Assembly: GCA_913055615.1 (NCBI GenBank) | Contig: CAJXKK010000001.1 | Coordinates: 1-64,000 of the forward strand | Length of the DNA: 64,000 nt | Origin: an uncultured Ectothiorhodospiraceae bacterium | Lineage (GTDB): Bacteria > Pseudomonadota > Gammaproteobacteria > XJ16 > Halofilaceae | Direction: 5' to 3' | In this document: in pieces, positions 31,049 through 39,718 of the stretch | Layout: each line of letters opens with the position of its first letter | Position numbering within the stretch: position 1 is the stretch's first letter | Translations under genes and position numbers: made by a program | The notes under the pieces: generated by a model | Seen by the model: only the letters and a program-made list of their open reading frames with translations | Database searches by the model: none | What the model was told of the DNA's origin: nothing

Positions 31049-31270
31049 ATGTTTCTGCGTGAAGCGACGAGCCGTCATCTGGTCGAAGTGCTCGATCTGC
31101 ATGAACTGATGGATCCCCACCGCCCCGAATTGGGCGGCCGCTACCATTGGGGTGAGGACATGCCGGAACCGGAAACCTTCAGCAAATCCTCGCTGCTGTT
31201 CCCCTCCGGTGAGCTGTTACCCCGTTGCTGGTGCGACCCGCACTACCGCGACCACGAGCTGCCGCGCTGA
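31049..31270 (+). CDS. Conserved small protein of unknown function
   Basis: 73 residues with no membrane segment. Notable features are RYHWGEDMPEPE, SLLFPSGELLPRCW and DPHYRDHEL. Similar short proteins in gammaproteobacteria are often labelled acetyltransferase, but the sequence is far too short for a GNAT domain and shows no acetyl-CoA motif, so I do not assign that. It stands alone between the cupredoxin gene and convergent sixA. Confidence 0.7.
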   Translation: MFLREATSRHLVEVLDLHELMDPHRPELGGRYHWGEDMPEPETFSKSSLLFPSGELLPRCWCDPHYRDHELPR

Positions 31271-31312
31271 ACGCCCGGCGGTGCGGGATCCTGGCGGGGG
31301 CCGCGGCCGCGC

Positions 31313-31834
31313 TCAGGACTCGGCGTCCCCCTGCAGACCGACCGCGCGCAGGTGGCGCGGTTCCATCACCCAGTCCAGGGTGGCGTTGCCCGCACGCGGC
31401 ATTGCCGGGAATTCCAGCAGGCAGGCCCCGCCCTTGCGCGGGGAATGAAATCCGCGTGCCGATGCGGCCAGGGCATAGCTGATAAAGCGGCCGAGATCGG
31501 GCTCGTGACCCACAACGGCAAAACAGCCGCCCGGCTGCTCGCAGCGGTGCGCGACGGCGGCAAGAATGTCCGCGGCCGAAGCGCCCGAGCCGAGCGTGTC
31601 CAACGGTTCGACAGTGACGCCACCGAACGCCTGCGCCACGATATCGGCCGTTTCCTTCGCGCGCGTAAAGGGACTGCTGAGGATCACGGCGGGCGTCGGT
31701 CCGGTGGCCGCGAGCCCGCGGGCCACGTCGGCCATGGCGCGCCGCCCTTCCGCCGTCAATGCGCGGTCCGCGTCGAGCCCGGACGCCGCCCGGTCTTCAG
31801 CCGCCCCGTGACGGATTACGAGGCAGGGGTGCAT
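31313..31834 (-). CDS. sixA: Phosphohistidine phosphatase SixA
   Basis: 173 residues. Histidine-phosphatase superfamily motif VIRHGAAE with catalytic His9, SSPFTRAKETADIV (second Arg) and FAVVGHEPDL (second His). SixA dephosphorylates phosphohistidine on HPt/PTS-type proteins. GGAGGAG precedes the ATG, which lies 19 bases inside the end of scpB, so it is the last gene of scpA-scpB-sixA. Confidence 0.9.
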   Translation of the reverse strand: MHPCLVIRHGAAEDRAASGLDADRALTAEGRRAMADVARGLAATGPTPAVILSSPFTRAKETADIVAQAFGGVTVEPLDTLGSGASAADILAAVAHRCEQPGGCFAVVGHEPDLGRFISYALAASARGFHSPRKGGACLLEFPAMPRAGNATLDWVMEPRHLRAVGLQGDAES

Positions 31835-32904
31835 GGTGACTCCTCCGGATCGTCTTCATCGGTATCGTCGTCCCTGGCGGCCGGCGTATCCCCGTCGGCG
31901 GTCGCATCCTGCGGATCATCGTTCATAGAGGTTTGGCCCTCTACCGCCAGGATATTCGCATCGCCCCCCTCATTGGAGGCAGTCGGCCGAGCCTCGTCTG
32001 CCGCCGCCGCATTGTCGGCATCTGCGTCGCGTGATTCCGGTGACACGGTGTCGCCATCCGGTGCGTCTGCAGATGCACCCCCTCCCGACGCCGGTTCCGC
32101 CTCGAACCCGAGTTCGGGATACTGCCCCTCGAGGTCCTTGATATCGCTGATCGGCGGCAGCTGATCCAGCGTCTTGAGATTGAAATAATCCAGGAATTCG
32201 CGCGTCGTGCCGTACATGGCCGGACGACCGGGTGCCTCGCGGTGGCCCACCACGCGGATCCACTCGCGCTCGGTCAGCGTGCGGATAATCTGCGAGCTGA
32301 CCGACACACCGCGGATATCCTCGATCTCCGAACGCGTCATCGGCTGCCGATACGCGATGATCGCCAGGGTCTCCAGCAGGGCCCGCGAGTAGCGCGGGGG
32401 CTTCTCATCCCACAGGCGTGCGATCCACGGCTCGAATTCGGTCCGCACCTGGGCCCGCCAGCCGCTTGCGACCTCCTGCAGTGCCAGACTGCGCCCGGAC
32501 CAGTCCGTGGCCAGTTCGGCCAGCGCGGCCCGGACCGCGTTGCGCGGCGGCGCTTCGGTGCTGCCGCCGAACAGCTTCTCGAAGTCGGTTATCGCCAGGG
32601 GGCGCCCGGCCACCAGCAGCGCCGCTTCCAGGATGCGCTTGATCGACCCGGTCGCATAGCCGTCGCCGCTGGCCTCGGCACCCTCGGGCGGCTCTTCCGC
32701 CGTGCCGGTGGGCGTGTCGCCAGACACCGCTTCGTCGCGCCCCGCCCCGCAGGTCTCATCGGCCGCCTGCGCCGGGGACTCGGCAGGCGATGTCGCCTCC
32801 GATTCCGGGCGCGCCGCCGCCGGTTCTTCGCCTGCATCCGCAGCCGCCGGATCCGGCTCGTTCGGGTCTGTATCGGATTCGTGATCTTCAGTCGCCATAT
32901 TCAT
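31816..32904 (-). CDS. scpB: Segregation and condensation protein ScpB with long acidic tails
   Basis: 362 residues against roughly 180-200 for a core ScpB. The two winged helices span about 85-250 (IKRILEAALLVAGRPL, SRALLETLAIIAYRQPMTRSEIEDIRGV in part, GTTREFLDYFNLKTLDQLP). Flanking the core are an acidic N-terminal arm (about 1-75) and a very acidic C-terminal arm (about 255-362, e.g. DDDTDEDDPEESP). ScpB and ScpA form the kleisin part of the SMC condensin. The start overlaps scpA by 17 bases; an ATG two codons later is equally possible. Confidence 0.93.
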   Translation of the reverse strand: MNMATEDHESDTDPNEPDPAAADAGEEPAAARPESEATSPAESPAQAADETCGAGRDEAVSGDTPTGTAEEPPEGAEASGDGYATGSIKRILEAALLVAGRPLAITDFEKLFGGSTEAPPRNAVRAALAELATDWSGRSLALQEVASGWRAQVRTEFEPWIARLWDEKPPRYSRALLETLAIIAYRQPMTRSEIEDIRGVSVSSQIIRTLTEREWIRVVGHREAPGRPAMYGTTREFLDYFNLKTLDQLPPISDIKDLEGQYPELGFEAEPASGGGASADAPDGDTVSPESRDADADNAAAADEARPTASNEGGDANILAVEGQTSMNDDPQDATADGDTPAARDDDTDEDDPEESPCTPAS

Positions 32905-33760
32905 CCGGTTCCGTCTTTTCGGTGTCGGCGTACGCCCGCGCACCCTCCACCGCCTGCAGCCAGATCGGTGCGAACGGCTCCGACTGCACGGCCTCGATCA
33001 GGTGTTCCTTGAGCAGTTCCAGTGTCGCCAGCAGCGTGACCACGACGCCCGCACGGCCGTCCTCGAGCCGGAAGAGCGAGCGGAAATCGACGAACCCGCC
33101 CCCACCGAGGGCCGACAGCACGTCGGACATGCGTTGCCGCACGGACAGGGGCTCGCGCTCGATATCGTGGTGACTGAACATCTCGGCGCGCCGCACCACC
33201 TCGGCGAAAACGGCCAGCAGTTCGCGCAGATCGACATCGGGCTCTGGGGCGCGCTTCTCGATCGGCGGCGCCTGGGCCTCCGCGGGGAATACATCCCGTT
33301 CCACGCGCGGCAGCCGATCGAGATCCTCGGCGGCACGGCGGTAGCGCTCGTATTCCTGCAGCCGGCGTACCAACTCGGCGCGCGGGTCTTCCTCCTCGTC
33401 CTCAGGCTCCGGGCGCGGGAGCAGCATCCGGGATTTGATCTCCGCCAGCATGGCGGCAATCAGCAGATACTCGGCGGCAAGCTCCAGGCGCATATCGCTC
33501 ATCAGCGCGATGTACTCCATGTACTGGCGCGTGATGTCGAAGATCGGTATGTCGAGGATGTCGAGGTTCTGGCGCCGGATCAGGTACAGCAGCAGGTCCA
33601 GCGGCCCCTCGAAGGCCTCCAGAATCACCTCGAGCGCGTCGGGCGGGATATAGAGATCGCGCGGCAACTCGGTCAGCGGCTCACCCCGGATCAGGGCGAA
33701 CGGCATCTCCTCCTGCCGGGTCGCCGCAACCGCCGGATCGGTCGTCTTCTCCGCCGTCAT
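32888..33760 (-). CDS. scpA: Segregation and condensation protein ScpA (kleisin)
   Basis: 290 residues. The N-terminal kleisin motif EAFEGPLDLLLYLIRRQNLDI, the AAEYLLIAAMLAEIKSRMLLP helix (21 residues, shown in part by family) and the C-terminal winged helix (VVTLLATLELLKEHLIEAVQ) are all present. It bridges SMC heads in the chromosome-organising complex. It begins 28 bases after the trpS end and runs into scpB. Confidence 0.94.
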   Translation of the reverse strand: MTAEKTTDPAVAATRQEEMPFALIRGEPLTELPRDLYIPPDALEVILEAFEGPLDLLLYLIRRQNLDILDIPIFDITRQYMEYIALMSDMRLELAAEYLLIAAMLAEIKSRMLLPRPEPEDEEEDPRAELVRRLQEYERYRRAAEDLDRLPRVERDVFPAEAQAPPIEKRAPEPDVDLRELLAVFAEVVRRAEMFSHHDIEREPLSVRQRMSDVLSALGGGGFVDFRSLFRLEDGRAGVVVTLLATLELLKEHLIEAVQSEPFAPIWLQAVEGARAYADTEKTEPDEYGD

Positions 33761-33788
33761 GCCCGATTGCCCCGGGGCCGAAAGTCCA

Positions 33789-35006
33789 TCAACGCTGCGC
33801 CAGGCCCATTACGCGGCGGACCTCCTCAAGCGTGTCGCGGGCCATGTCGCGGGCAGCCTCGGTGCCCTCGGAGAGGATCGCCCGAACCTGACCCGGGTCC
33901 TCTTCGTATTCGCGCGCCCGTTCCCGCATCGGGGCCAATTCTTCCAGCACGCCGTCGACGACGCACTGCTTGCACTCGAGGCATCCGATACCGGCCGTGG
34001 TGCAGCCCTCCCAGACCCACTCCCGGGTGGACTCGTCCGAATACACCTTGTGCAGCGGCCACACGGGGCATTTCTCGGGGTTGCCCGGATCGCTTCGGCG
34101 CACGCGGGCAGGATCGGTCGGCATGGTGCGGACCTTCTTCGCGACCGCGTCCGGATCCTCGCGCAGCGAGATGGTGTTGTTGTATGACTTGGACATCTTT
34201 TGACCATCGAGCCCCGGCATCTTCGGCGCGGCCGTCAGCAGCGGCTGCGGTTCCGGCAGAATGACCTTGGCCGAACCGTCCAGGTACCCGAACAGGCGCT
34301 CGCGATCGCCGAGCGAGATGTTCTGCTGCGACTCCAGCAGTGCGCGGGCGACATCGAGCGCATCCTCCTCACCCTGCTCCTGATAGCGCCGGCGCAGATC
34401 GCGGTACAGGCGTGCGTTCTTCTTTCCCATCTTCTGGATGGCGCGCTCAGCGTTGTGCTCGAAGTCCACCTCTCGCCCGTAGAAGTGGTTGAACCGCCGC
34501 GCGATCTCCCGAGTCAACTCGACGTGCGAGACCTGGTCCTCGCCGACCGGCACGTGCCCTGCGCGATAGATCAGGATATCGGCGCTCTGCAGCAGTGGAT
34601 AGCCGAGGAAGCCGTAGGTGGCGAGATCATGCTCCTTGAGCTTCTCCTGCTGATCCTTGTAGCTCGGCACGCGCTCCAGCCAGCCCAGCGGCGTCAGCAT
34701 CCCGAGCAGCAGGTGCAATTCCGCATGCTCCGGCACGCGCGACTGCAGGAACAGCGTCGCCGAGCCCGGATCGACGCCTGCCGCCAGCCAGTCAATGACC
34801 ATATCCCAGCCATGGCCGGCGATATCGCCCGGGTCCTCGTAATGAGTGGTAAGCGCATGCCAGTCCGCCACGAAGAACAGGCATTCGTAGCTGTGCTGCA
34901 ACTCGACCCAGTTCTTCAGGACGCCATGGTAGTGGCCAAGGTGGAGGTGGCCCGTGGGCCGCATGCCCGAGAGCACGCGCTGATTCTGCGAGGGTACGGA
35001 ACTCAA
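33789..35006 (-). CDS. trpS: Tryptophanyl-tRNA synthetase
   Basis: 405 residues. Class I signatures HLHLGHYHG (HIGH) and KMSKSYNNTI (KMSKS) frame the Rossmann domain; GVDPGSATLFLQS and QSADILIY line the tryptophan site. Near the C-terminus a Cys cluster, CTTAGIGCLECKQC, is present; this subtype is longer than the E. coli enzyme (334 aa) and may bind metal there. TTG at 35006 is preferred: AGAGGT lies 8 bases upstream and the protein then begins SSVPSQNQRVLSGMRPTG as in relatives. trpS-scpA-scpB order is common in gammaproteobacteria. Confidence 0.95.
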   Translation of the reverse strand: MSSVPSQNQRVLSGMRPTGHLHLGHYHGVLKNWVELQHSYECLFFVADWHALTTHYEDPGDIAGHGWDMVIDWLAAGVDPGSATLFLQSRVPEHAELHLLLGMLTPLGWLERVPSYKDQQEKLKEHDLATYGFLGYPLLQSADILIYRAGHVPVGEDQVSHVELTREIARRFNHFYGREVDFEHNAERAIQKMGKKNARLYRDLRRRYQEQGEEDALDVARALLESQQNISLGDRERLFGYLDGSAKVILPEPQPLLTAAPKMPGLDGQKMSKSYNNTISLREDPDAVAKKVRTMPTDPARVRRSDPGNPEKCPVWPLHKVYSDESTREWVWEGCTTAGIGCLECKQCVVDGVLEELAPMRERAREYEEDPGQVRAILSEGTEAARDMARDTLEEVRRVMGLAQR

Positions 35007-35120
35007 GCGTTCGACCTCTGGTCGGGATGGGAGATGGCAAAGCGCCTGATTATACGCCAGCGGCACCACCGGCGCCCAACCCGGACATCGCCCGCCCGGG
35101 CCGGCGTCGTCTGCCGCGAC

Positions 35121-35750
35121 TTACGGCGTCGCTTCGAGGAAATCCACGGGCCCGCGGCCATGCCGCTCCACCTCGACACGATCGTGGTCCAACCGGACCA
35201 CGGTGGTCGGCTCCAGGCCGCAGCTCCCCCCGTCGATGACCAGATCGACCTGGTGCTCCAGGCGATCGCGGATATCCGCCGCGTCGGTCATCGGGTAGTC
35301 GTCACCGGGCAGCAACAGCGTGCTCGTCATCAGGGGCTGCCCCAGCTCAGCGAGCAGCGTCTGACAGATGGCATTATCCGGTACGCGGATACCGATGGTC
35401 TTGCGCTTGGGGTGCTGGAGGCGGCGCGGCACCTCGTGCGTCGCCCGCAGGATGAAGGTATAGGGCCCGGGCGTGAGGCTTTTCACCAGCCGATAGTCGG
35501 CCTTGTCGACGCGCGCGTAGGTCGATATCTCCGACAGGTCCCGGCAGACCAGCGTGAAGTTGTGATCTTTATCGACCCGGCGGATCTGGCGCAGCCGCTC
35601 GGCCGCGGCCTTGTCATCGAGATGGCAGCCGATCGCGTAACAGGAATCGGTGGGCAGCACCACCAGACCGCCCTCGTCAATGATGCGCGTCGCCTGGCGA
35701 ATCAGGCGGGGCTGGGGCGTCTCGGGGTGGATCGCGAAAAACTGGCTCAT
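35121..35750 (-). CDS. yciO: YciO/Sua5-YrdC family protein (threonylcarbamoyladenylate synthase-like)
   Basis: 209 residues, one YrdC domain: [36 protein letters not shown] (in part), [20 protein letters not shown]. The SxxxG/KR anion-binding pattern is preserved. YciO proteins are paralogs of TsaC with weak or unproven TC-AMP synthase activity, so the t6A role is tentative. GGAGGG precedes the ATG. It sits next to trpS as in pseudomonads. Confidence 0.9.
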   Translation of the reverse strand: MSQFFAIHPETPQPRLIRQATRIIDEGGLVVLPTDSCYAIGCHLDDKAAAERLRQIRRVDKDHNFTLVCRDLSEISTYARVDKADYRLVKSLTPGPYTFILRATHEVPRRLQHPKRKTIGIRVPDNAICQTLLAELGQPLMTSTLLLPGDDYPMTDAADIRDRLEHQVDLVIDGGSCGLEPTTVVRLDHDRVEVERHGRGPVDFLEATP

Positions 35751-35892
35751 CGGGAAGTCCCTCCGTAACGCGGGGTTGCCACGCCATTGTGCCGCCGTCG
35801 GCGGGCTCCTGCATACGCCGCCGCGGGCATATCGCGCGCGTGACGGCTACGCTATCATGGAACGCTTTGGTCGATGGGCCGGAGGCACACGA

Positions 35893-36195
35893 ATGCTGTA
35901 CGCGATCCTGAGTGAAGACGTCGACGACAGCGGCGCCCGCCGCGCCCGGGCACGCGCCGCCCACCTCGAACGGCTCGAGGTGCTGCAGGGGGCCGGCCGC
36001 CTGCTACTCGCCGGCCCGCACCCGGCGATCGACGCCGCCGACCCGGGCGATGCCGGCTTTACCGGCAGCCTGATCGTCGCCGAATTCGACTCGCTCGAAG
36101 ACGCCCGTGCGTGGGCCGAAGCCGACCCCTACATCGAGGCGGGCGTCTATCGCCACGTCGAAGTCAAACCTTTCAAACGGGTCCTGCCGCGCTGA
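35893..36195 (+). CDS. yciI: YciI family protein
   Basis: 100 residues, one YciI/dimeric alpha-beta barrel domain: [34 protein letters not shown] and the active-site-like DPYIEAGVY. The conserved His-Asp pair typical of YciI is recognisable, but no substrate is known. GGAGG lies 8 bases before the ATG. Divergent from yciO and 66 bases before the parvulin gene. Confidence 0.9.
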   Translation: MLYAILSEDVDDSGARRARARAAHLERLEVLQGAGRLLLAGPHPAIDAADPGDAGFTGSLIVAEFDSLEDARAWAEADPYIEAGVYRHVEVKPFKRVLPR

Positions 36196-36261
36196 GACGC
36201 GCCGGCCCGCGCCGACAAGAAGTCCATACGCAAGCCCGACAATCACGGAGGCAATCACCCC

Positions 36262-37119
36262 ATGATCCATCGCTCACTTACGGCCGTGCTCGCGATCGGC
36301 GCACTCGCGCTGACCGCCTGTGGCGGCCAATCCGACGCCGCCACCGAGACGGATGCCGAGTCATCGGCACCCGAAGCCGAAAACGTCGTCGCCCGAGTCA
36401 ACGGCGAGCCGATCACCGCCGTTGACCTGCAGGCCCAGGTCCAGGCCATGTCCCGGCGTGGCCAGCAGGTCAACCAGCAGCAGGCCCTGCAGGAACTGAT
36501 CGAACTCGAACTGATGAGCCAGAAGGCCGAGTCACAGGGACTGCCCGACCAGCCGGAGATCGCCGCCGCGATCGAGCGCCAGCGTTCGAGCCTGCTCGCA
36601 CAGCACCTGATCCGGTCGCAGCTGGAGGATTTCGAGGTCGGCGAGGAGGAACTGCGCGCCGCCTACGAAGAACGCACCAGCGGCGCCGAAGGTACCGAGT
36701 ACAAGGCCCGCCACATCCTGCTCGAGGAGAAAGAGCAGGCACAAGACATGATCCGGCAACTGGATGAGGGCGCCGACTTCGCGGAGCTCGCCGAGAACAA
36801 TTCCACTGGACCGACCAAGAGCCGGGGCGGCGATCTGGGCTGGTTCAGCGCGGAGCAGATGGTCGAGCCGTTCATGAACGAGGTGAAGGCGCTCGGGCCC
36901 GGCGACTACACCGGCACGCCGGTCGAGACCCAGTATGGCTGGCACGTCATCCAGCTGGACGAGACGCGTGAGGCGCAGAAGCCCGAGTTCGAGCAGATGG
37001 AACGCGAACTGCGCAACGAACTCGTCGGCAAGAAGATCCAGGAGTACGTAGGATCACTGCGTGACGACGCCGAGATCGAAATCACGCGCGGCGAGGGCGG
37101 TTCGGGCAGCAGCGACTGA
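36262..37119 (+). CDS. Parvulin-type peptidyl-prolyl isomerase lipoprotein
   Basis: 285 residues. The signal ends in the lipobox LTAC, lipidated at Cys20. A SurA-N-like chaperone helical region (about 45-130) is followed by a parvulin domain (about 140-240: YKARHILLEEKEQA, SRGGDLGWFSAEQMVEPF, YGWHVIQLDE). A Ser/Gly-rich tail follows. Probable periplasm-facing foldase resembling PpiC/PrsA. A CGGACCG/CGGTCCG hairpin without T-run (37137-37166) lies between it and convergent metZ. Confidence 0.92.
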   Translation: MIHRSLTAVLAIGALALTACGGQSDAATETDAESSAPEAENVVARVNGEPITAVDLQAQVQAMSRRGQQVNQQQALQELIELELMSQKAESQGLPDQPEIAAAIERQRSSLLAQHLIRSQLEDFEVGEEELRAAYEERTSGAEGTEYKARHILLEEKEQAQDMIRQLDEGADFAELAENNSTGPTKSRGGDLGWFSAEQMVEPFMNEVKALGPGDYTGTPVETQYGWHVIQLDETREAQKPEFEQMERELRNELVGKKIQEYVGSLRDDAEIEITRGEGGSGSSD

Positions 37120-37176
37120 ACCCGCCCATGGGCCATCGGACCGTTGGGCATCCGCCCGGCGGTCCGGGCCGCCCCG

Positions 37177-38367
37177 TCACAGCGAATCCAGCCCGCGCGC
37201 GAGATCCGCGCGGATATCGCGCACGGATTCCAGCCCCGCCGCCACGCGGATCAGTCCGTCACCGATGCCCGCCGCCGCCCGTTGCTCGGGGGCCAGCCTT
37301 CCATGCGTGGTCGAAGCCGGATGCGTGATGGTCGTCTTCGCATCGCCGAGATTCGCGGTAATCGACAACAGGCGCGTGTGATCGATCACATGCCATGCGC
37401 CCGCCTGCCCGCCGATCACCTCAAACGACAAGATTCCGCCGTACGCGGACTGCTGACGGCGCGCCAGGTCGTGCTGCGGGTGGGCCTCCAGACCCGGGTA
37501 ATGCACCCGCTCGACCGCGGGGTGTGAGGCCAGCCATTGCGCCAGCTCGAACGCGTGCGCGCAGTGTGCCTGCATCCGCAGTTCCAGCGTCTCCAGCCCC
37601 TTGAGGAATACCCAGGCATTGAATGGGCTCATGCAGGGCCCGGCGGTGCGCAGGAAACCGAATACCTTTTCCCCCACTGTCTCCTCATCGCCGACGACGG
37701 CGCCGCCCACGCACCGGCCCTGACCGTCGAGGTATTTGGTCGCCGAGTGGATCACGATGTCCGCGCCGAACTCGAACGGGCGCTGCAATACCGGTGTGCA
37801 GAAGCAGTTGTCCACCACCAGCAGCGCGTCATGCTCATGCGCGATATCGGCAATCGCCCGGATATCCGCGATCCCGGTCAACGGATTCGTCGGCGTCTCC
37901 AGGTAGAGGATTTTCGTCTCCGGCCGCAAGGCCTCCCGCCAGCGCTCCGGCTCCGTAGGCGACACCCACGTGGTATCAATCCCGAGCTTCGCCAGATAGT
38001 TGTTGAACAGCGAGGTCGTGGCGCCGAATACCCCGGTCGACGAGACGATGTGATCCCCGCTCGACAGGAGCGTCAGGCAGGTCGACAGGATCGCGGCCAT
38101 GCCGGAGCCCGTCGCCACACAGCACGTTCCACCCTCCAGCGCGGCGAGGCGCTGCTCGAACGCCCGCACGGTCGGGTTGGTGAAACGCGAGTAGACGTTG
38201 CCGGCACGGTTGCCGGCAAACGACTCCGCCGCCTCGCTGGCCGACGAGAAACAGAAGCTCGAGGTAGCGAAAATCGGTTCGCTGTTTTCCCACTCGTGCG
38301 TGCGGACATGGCCCGCGCGCACGGCGCGCGTCGCCGGGTCGAACCCGGACCAGTCGTCGATGGTCAT
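37177..38367 (-). CDS. metZ: O-succinylhomoserine sulfhydrylase
   Basis: 396 residues, Cys/Met-metabolism PLP family. PLP lysine K211 lies in SATKYLDGQGR; NVYSRFTNPTVRAFE and LYLETPTNPL are cofactor and substrate motifs. It matches MetZ (direct sulfhydrylation of O-succinylhomoserine to homocysteine) better than MetB/MetC, as in Pseudomonas. Start ATG follows a SAM-II riboswitch and a promoter. A longer ORF begins inside the riboswitch region and is rejected. Confidence 0.93.
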   Translation of the reverse strand: MTIDDWSGFDPATRAVRAGHVRTHEWENSEPIFATSSFCFSSASEAAESFAGNRAGNVYSRFTNPTVRAFEQRLAALEGGTCCVATGSGMAAILSTCLTLLSSGDHIVSSTGVFGATTSLFNNYLAKLGIDTTWVSPTEPERWREALRPETKILYLETPTNPLTGIADIRAIADIAHEHDALLVVDNCFCTPVLQRPFEFGADIVIHSATKYLDGQGRCVGGAVVGDEETVGEKVFGFLRTAGPCMSPFNAWVFLKGLETLELRMQAHCAHAFELAQWLASHPAVERVHYPGLEAHPQHDLARRQQSAYGGILSFEVIGGQAGAWHVIDHTRLLSITANLGDAKTTITHPASTTHGRLAPEQRAAAGIGDGLIRVAAGLESVRDIRADLARGLDSL

Positions 38368-38419
38368 GATGGTGTACCCCCGGGGTGATGGACGTTCGGG
38401 TTCCGGAGAACCCATGGGG

Positions 38420-38451
38420 GCTAAAGCGGGCGGCAGTCGGCTCGCTTTAGC
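38420..38451 (-). promoter_or_regulatory. Alternative (anti-aptamer) hairpin in the metZ leader
   Basis: GCTAAAGCG, the conserved 3' strand of the SAM-II aptamer (38451-38443 on minus), is followed 14 bases later by its exact complement CGCTTTAGC (38428-38420). The 9-bp hairpin would compete directly with the SAM-bound pseudoknot. No U-run follows, so control is probably at translation. GGGGG (38380-38376) near the start codon and an upstream CCCCC tract could mask the ribosome site. Confidence 0.65.
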
Positions 38452-38496
38452 GGCATTTATAAGGCGCCCGCAAGCTGATGCATTCAAATCGGCGCC
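38440..38496 (-). ncRNA. SAM-II (SAM-alpha) riboswitch upstream of metZ
   Basis: On the metZ-coding strand the stretch reads GGCGCC, GATTTG, about 14 variable bases including CAGCTTGC, a second GGCGCC closing P1, then TTATAAATGCCGCTAAAGC. These are the SAM-II consensus elements in order: P1 strands, the GAUUUG loop, CUUGC, and AUAAAUG.-GCUAAAG forming the pseudoknot. The class senses S-adenosylmethionine and represses methionine synthesis. It begins about 20 bases after a sigma70-type -10 box and ends 73 bases before the metZ ATG. Confidence 0.92.
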
Positions 38497-38510
38497 ATAC
38501 AGCGCGTGTG

Positions 38511-38539
38511 ATACTAGGCAGGCGCGCAGGACAGGTCAA
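38511..38539 (-). promoter_or_regulatory. Sigma70-type promoter of metZ
   Basis: On the minus strand TTGACC (38539-38534) and TAGTAT (38516-38511) are separated by exactly 17 bases. Transcription would start just before the SAM-II aptamer, the expected geometry for riboswitch control. Confidence 0.75.
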
Positions 38540-38728
38540 TACGCGCGCCCCACTCACTCCCCCGAATACTGGTAAAGCCTGACTCAGCGGGCCTCCGGGT
38601 GGGATTCACCAGTGTTGGGGTGATTACTATTGCGAGTTGATTATTGGAAGCCCTCAGGCCGCAGGGGAACGCGGTCGCCGCCCCGCGCCCATGGCGCAGG
38701 GCGCCCCCGCCGGCGCAGCGAACCCGGA

Positions 38729-39613
38729 TCAGTCCGCGACCAGGCCGTGCTCTCGAACCCACTCCCCGGCGACATCCGCGGGTTCACGCTCATCGACCCC
38801 GACGGCCCGGTTCATCTGCTGCAGCCCCCTGTTGGTCAGGCTCGCGGAGATTTCGTTGAGCGCATTGCGGATCGTATCGTCGAGGGCTTCGGCACGCGCA
38901 ACCGGCACCAGGTTCTGCGCCGGCGAGAGCTCCTTGTCATCCTCGAGCACGACCCATCCGCGCGCATCGATCACGCCCTGGGTCGTAAACATGCGTGCCA
39001 CATCGATATCGCCGTTCTCCAGCGCCCCGGTCGTGACCGGGCCACCCGCGTCCAGCGAGCGGAATTGCGCGAACTCGATGCCGTAGAAATCCCGCAGGCC
39101 CTCCAGGCCGACACGGCGGGTCTTCATCTCGGGCGGTCCGCCGACGACCATGTCGCCCGAGACCGCCGCCAGATCCGAGAACGTATCGAGATCATGTTCC
39201 CGCGCCGTCTCGGCACGGACGACCAGCGTGTCCTTGTTCTGCGCATCGGCCGGCTGCAGCATCTCGAGGCTCTCGGGCAATGCCTCGCGGAGCTTTTGGG
39301 CCACTTCATCCGGCCGGCGCGCCGGGATATCGCCGCCCTCGCTCAGATGGGCCAGCAGCGCCCCGGTATACTCGGGGAGGATATCGATCTCGCCCGCCTT
39401 GAGCGCCGGGTAGACAATCTCGCGCGAACCAAGATTGAGCCGCTTCTCCACCTCGATGCCACGATCCTCCAGCACTTCAGCGTAGACGTTGGCGAGGATC
39501 AACTGTTCGGCGAAATTGGTCGATCCCACGACCACGCGCTGTCCCGCGGCCGTAGCGGCCACGGTCAGCAGTGCGATACCCGCAAGCGTCATCTGCAGCC
39601 ATTTCATGCCCAT
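38729..39613 (-). CDS. Glycine betaine/choline-type ABC transporter substrate-binding protein
   Basis: 294 residues. Signal peptide to ATAAG, then an OpuAC/OsmF-type binding protein: VVVGSTNFAEQLILANVYAEVLE (in part), ILPEYTGALLAHL, and a C-terminal NEISASLTNRGLQQMN. The fold binds quaternary ammonium osmolytes in the OpuC/YehZ family. AAGGA lies 8 bases before the ATG. It is the last gene of a four-gene ABC operon (ATPase, permease, permease, binding protein). Confidence 0.9.
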   Translation of the reverse strand: MGMKWLQMTLAGIALLTVAATAAGQRVVVGSTNFAEQLILANVYAEVLEDRGIEVEKRLNLGSREIVYPALKAGEIDILPEYTGALLAHLSEGGDIPARRPDEVAQKLREALPESLEMLQPADAQNKDTLVVRAETAREHDLDTFSDLAAVSGDMVVGGPPEMKTRRVGLEGLRDFYGIEFAQFRSLDAGGPVTTGALENGDIDVARMFTTQGVIDARGWVVLEDDKELSPAQNLVPVARAEALDDTIRNALNEISASLTNRGLQQMNRAVGVDEREPADVAGEWVREHGLVAD

Positions 39614-39718
39614 ATCACGATTCCTTTTCCGGCATTGACCGGGGGTTGGAGGGATCTGGCAGCGATCCCGGGGGATGTCCGGGTGTCCCTTCGTGGCCCG
39701 AAGGCATCCGGAGTCGGC

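Noticed and set aside
31049-31270. Acetyltransferase label for the 73-aa protein
   Set aside because: Too short for a GNAT fold and no acetyl-CoA-binding motif; kept as unknown function.
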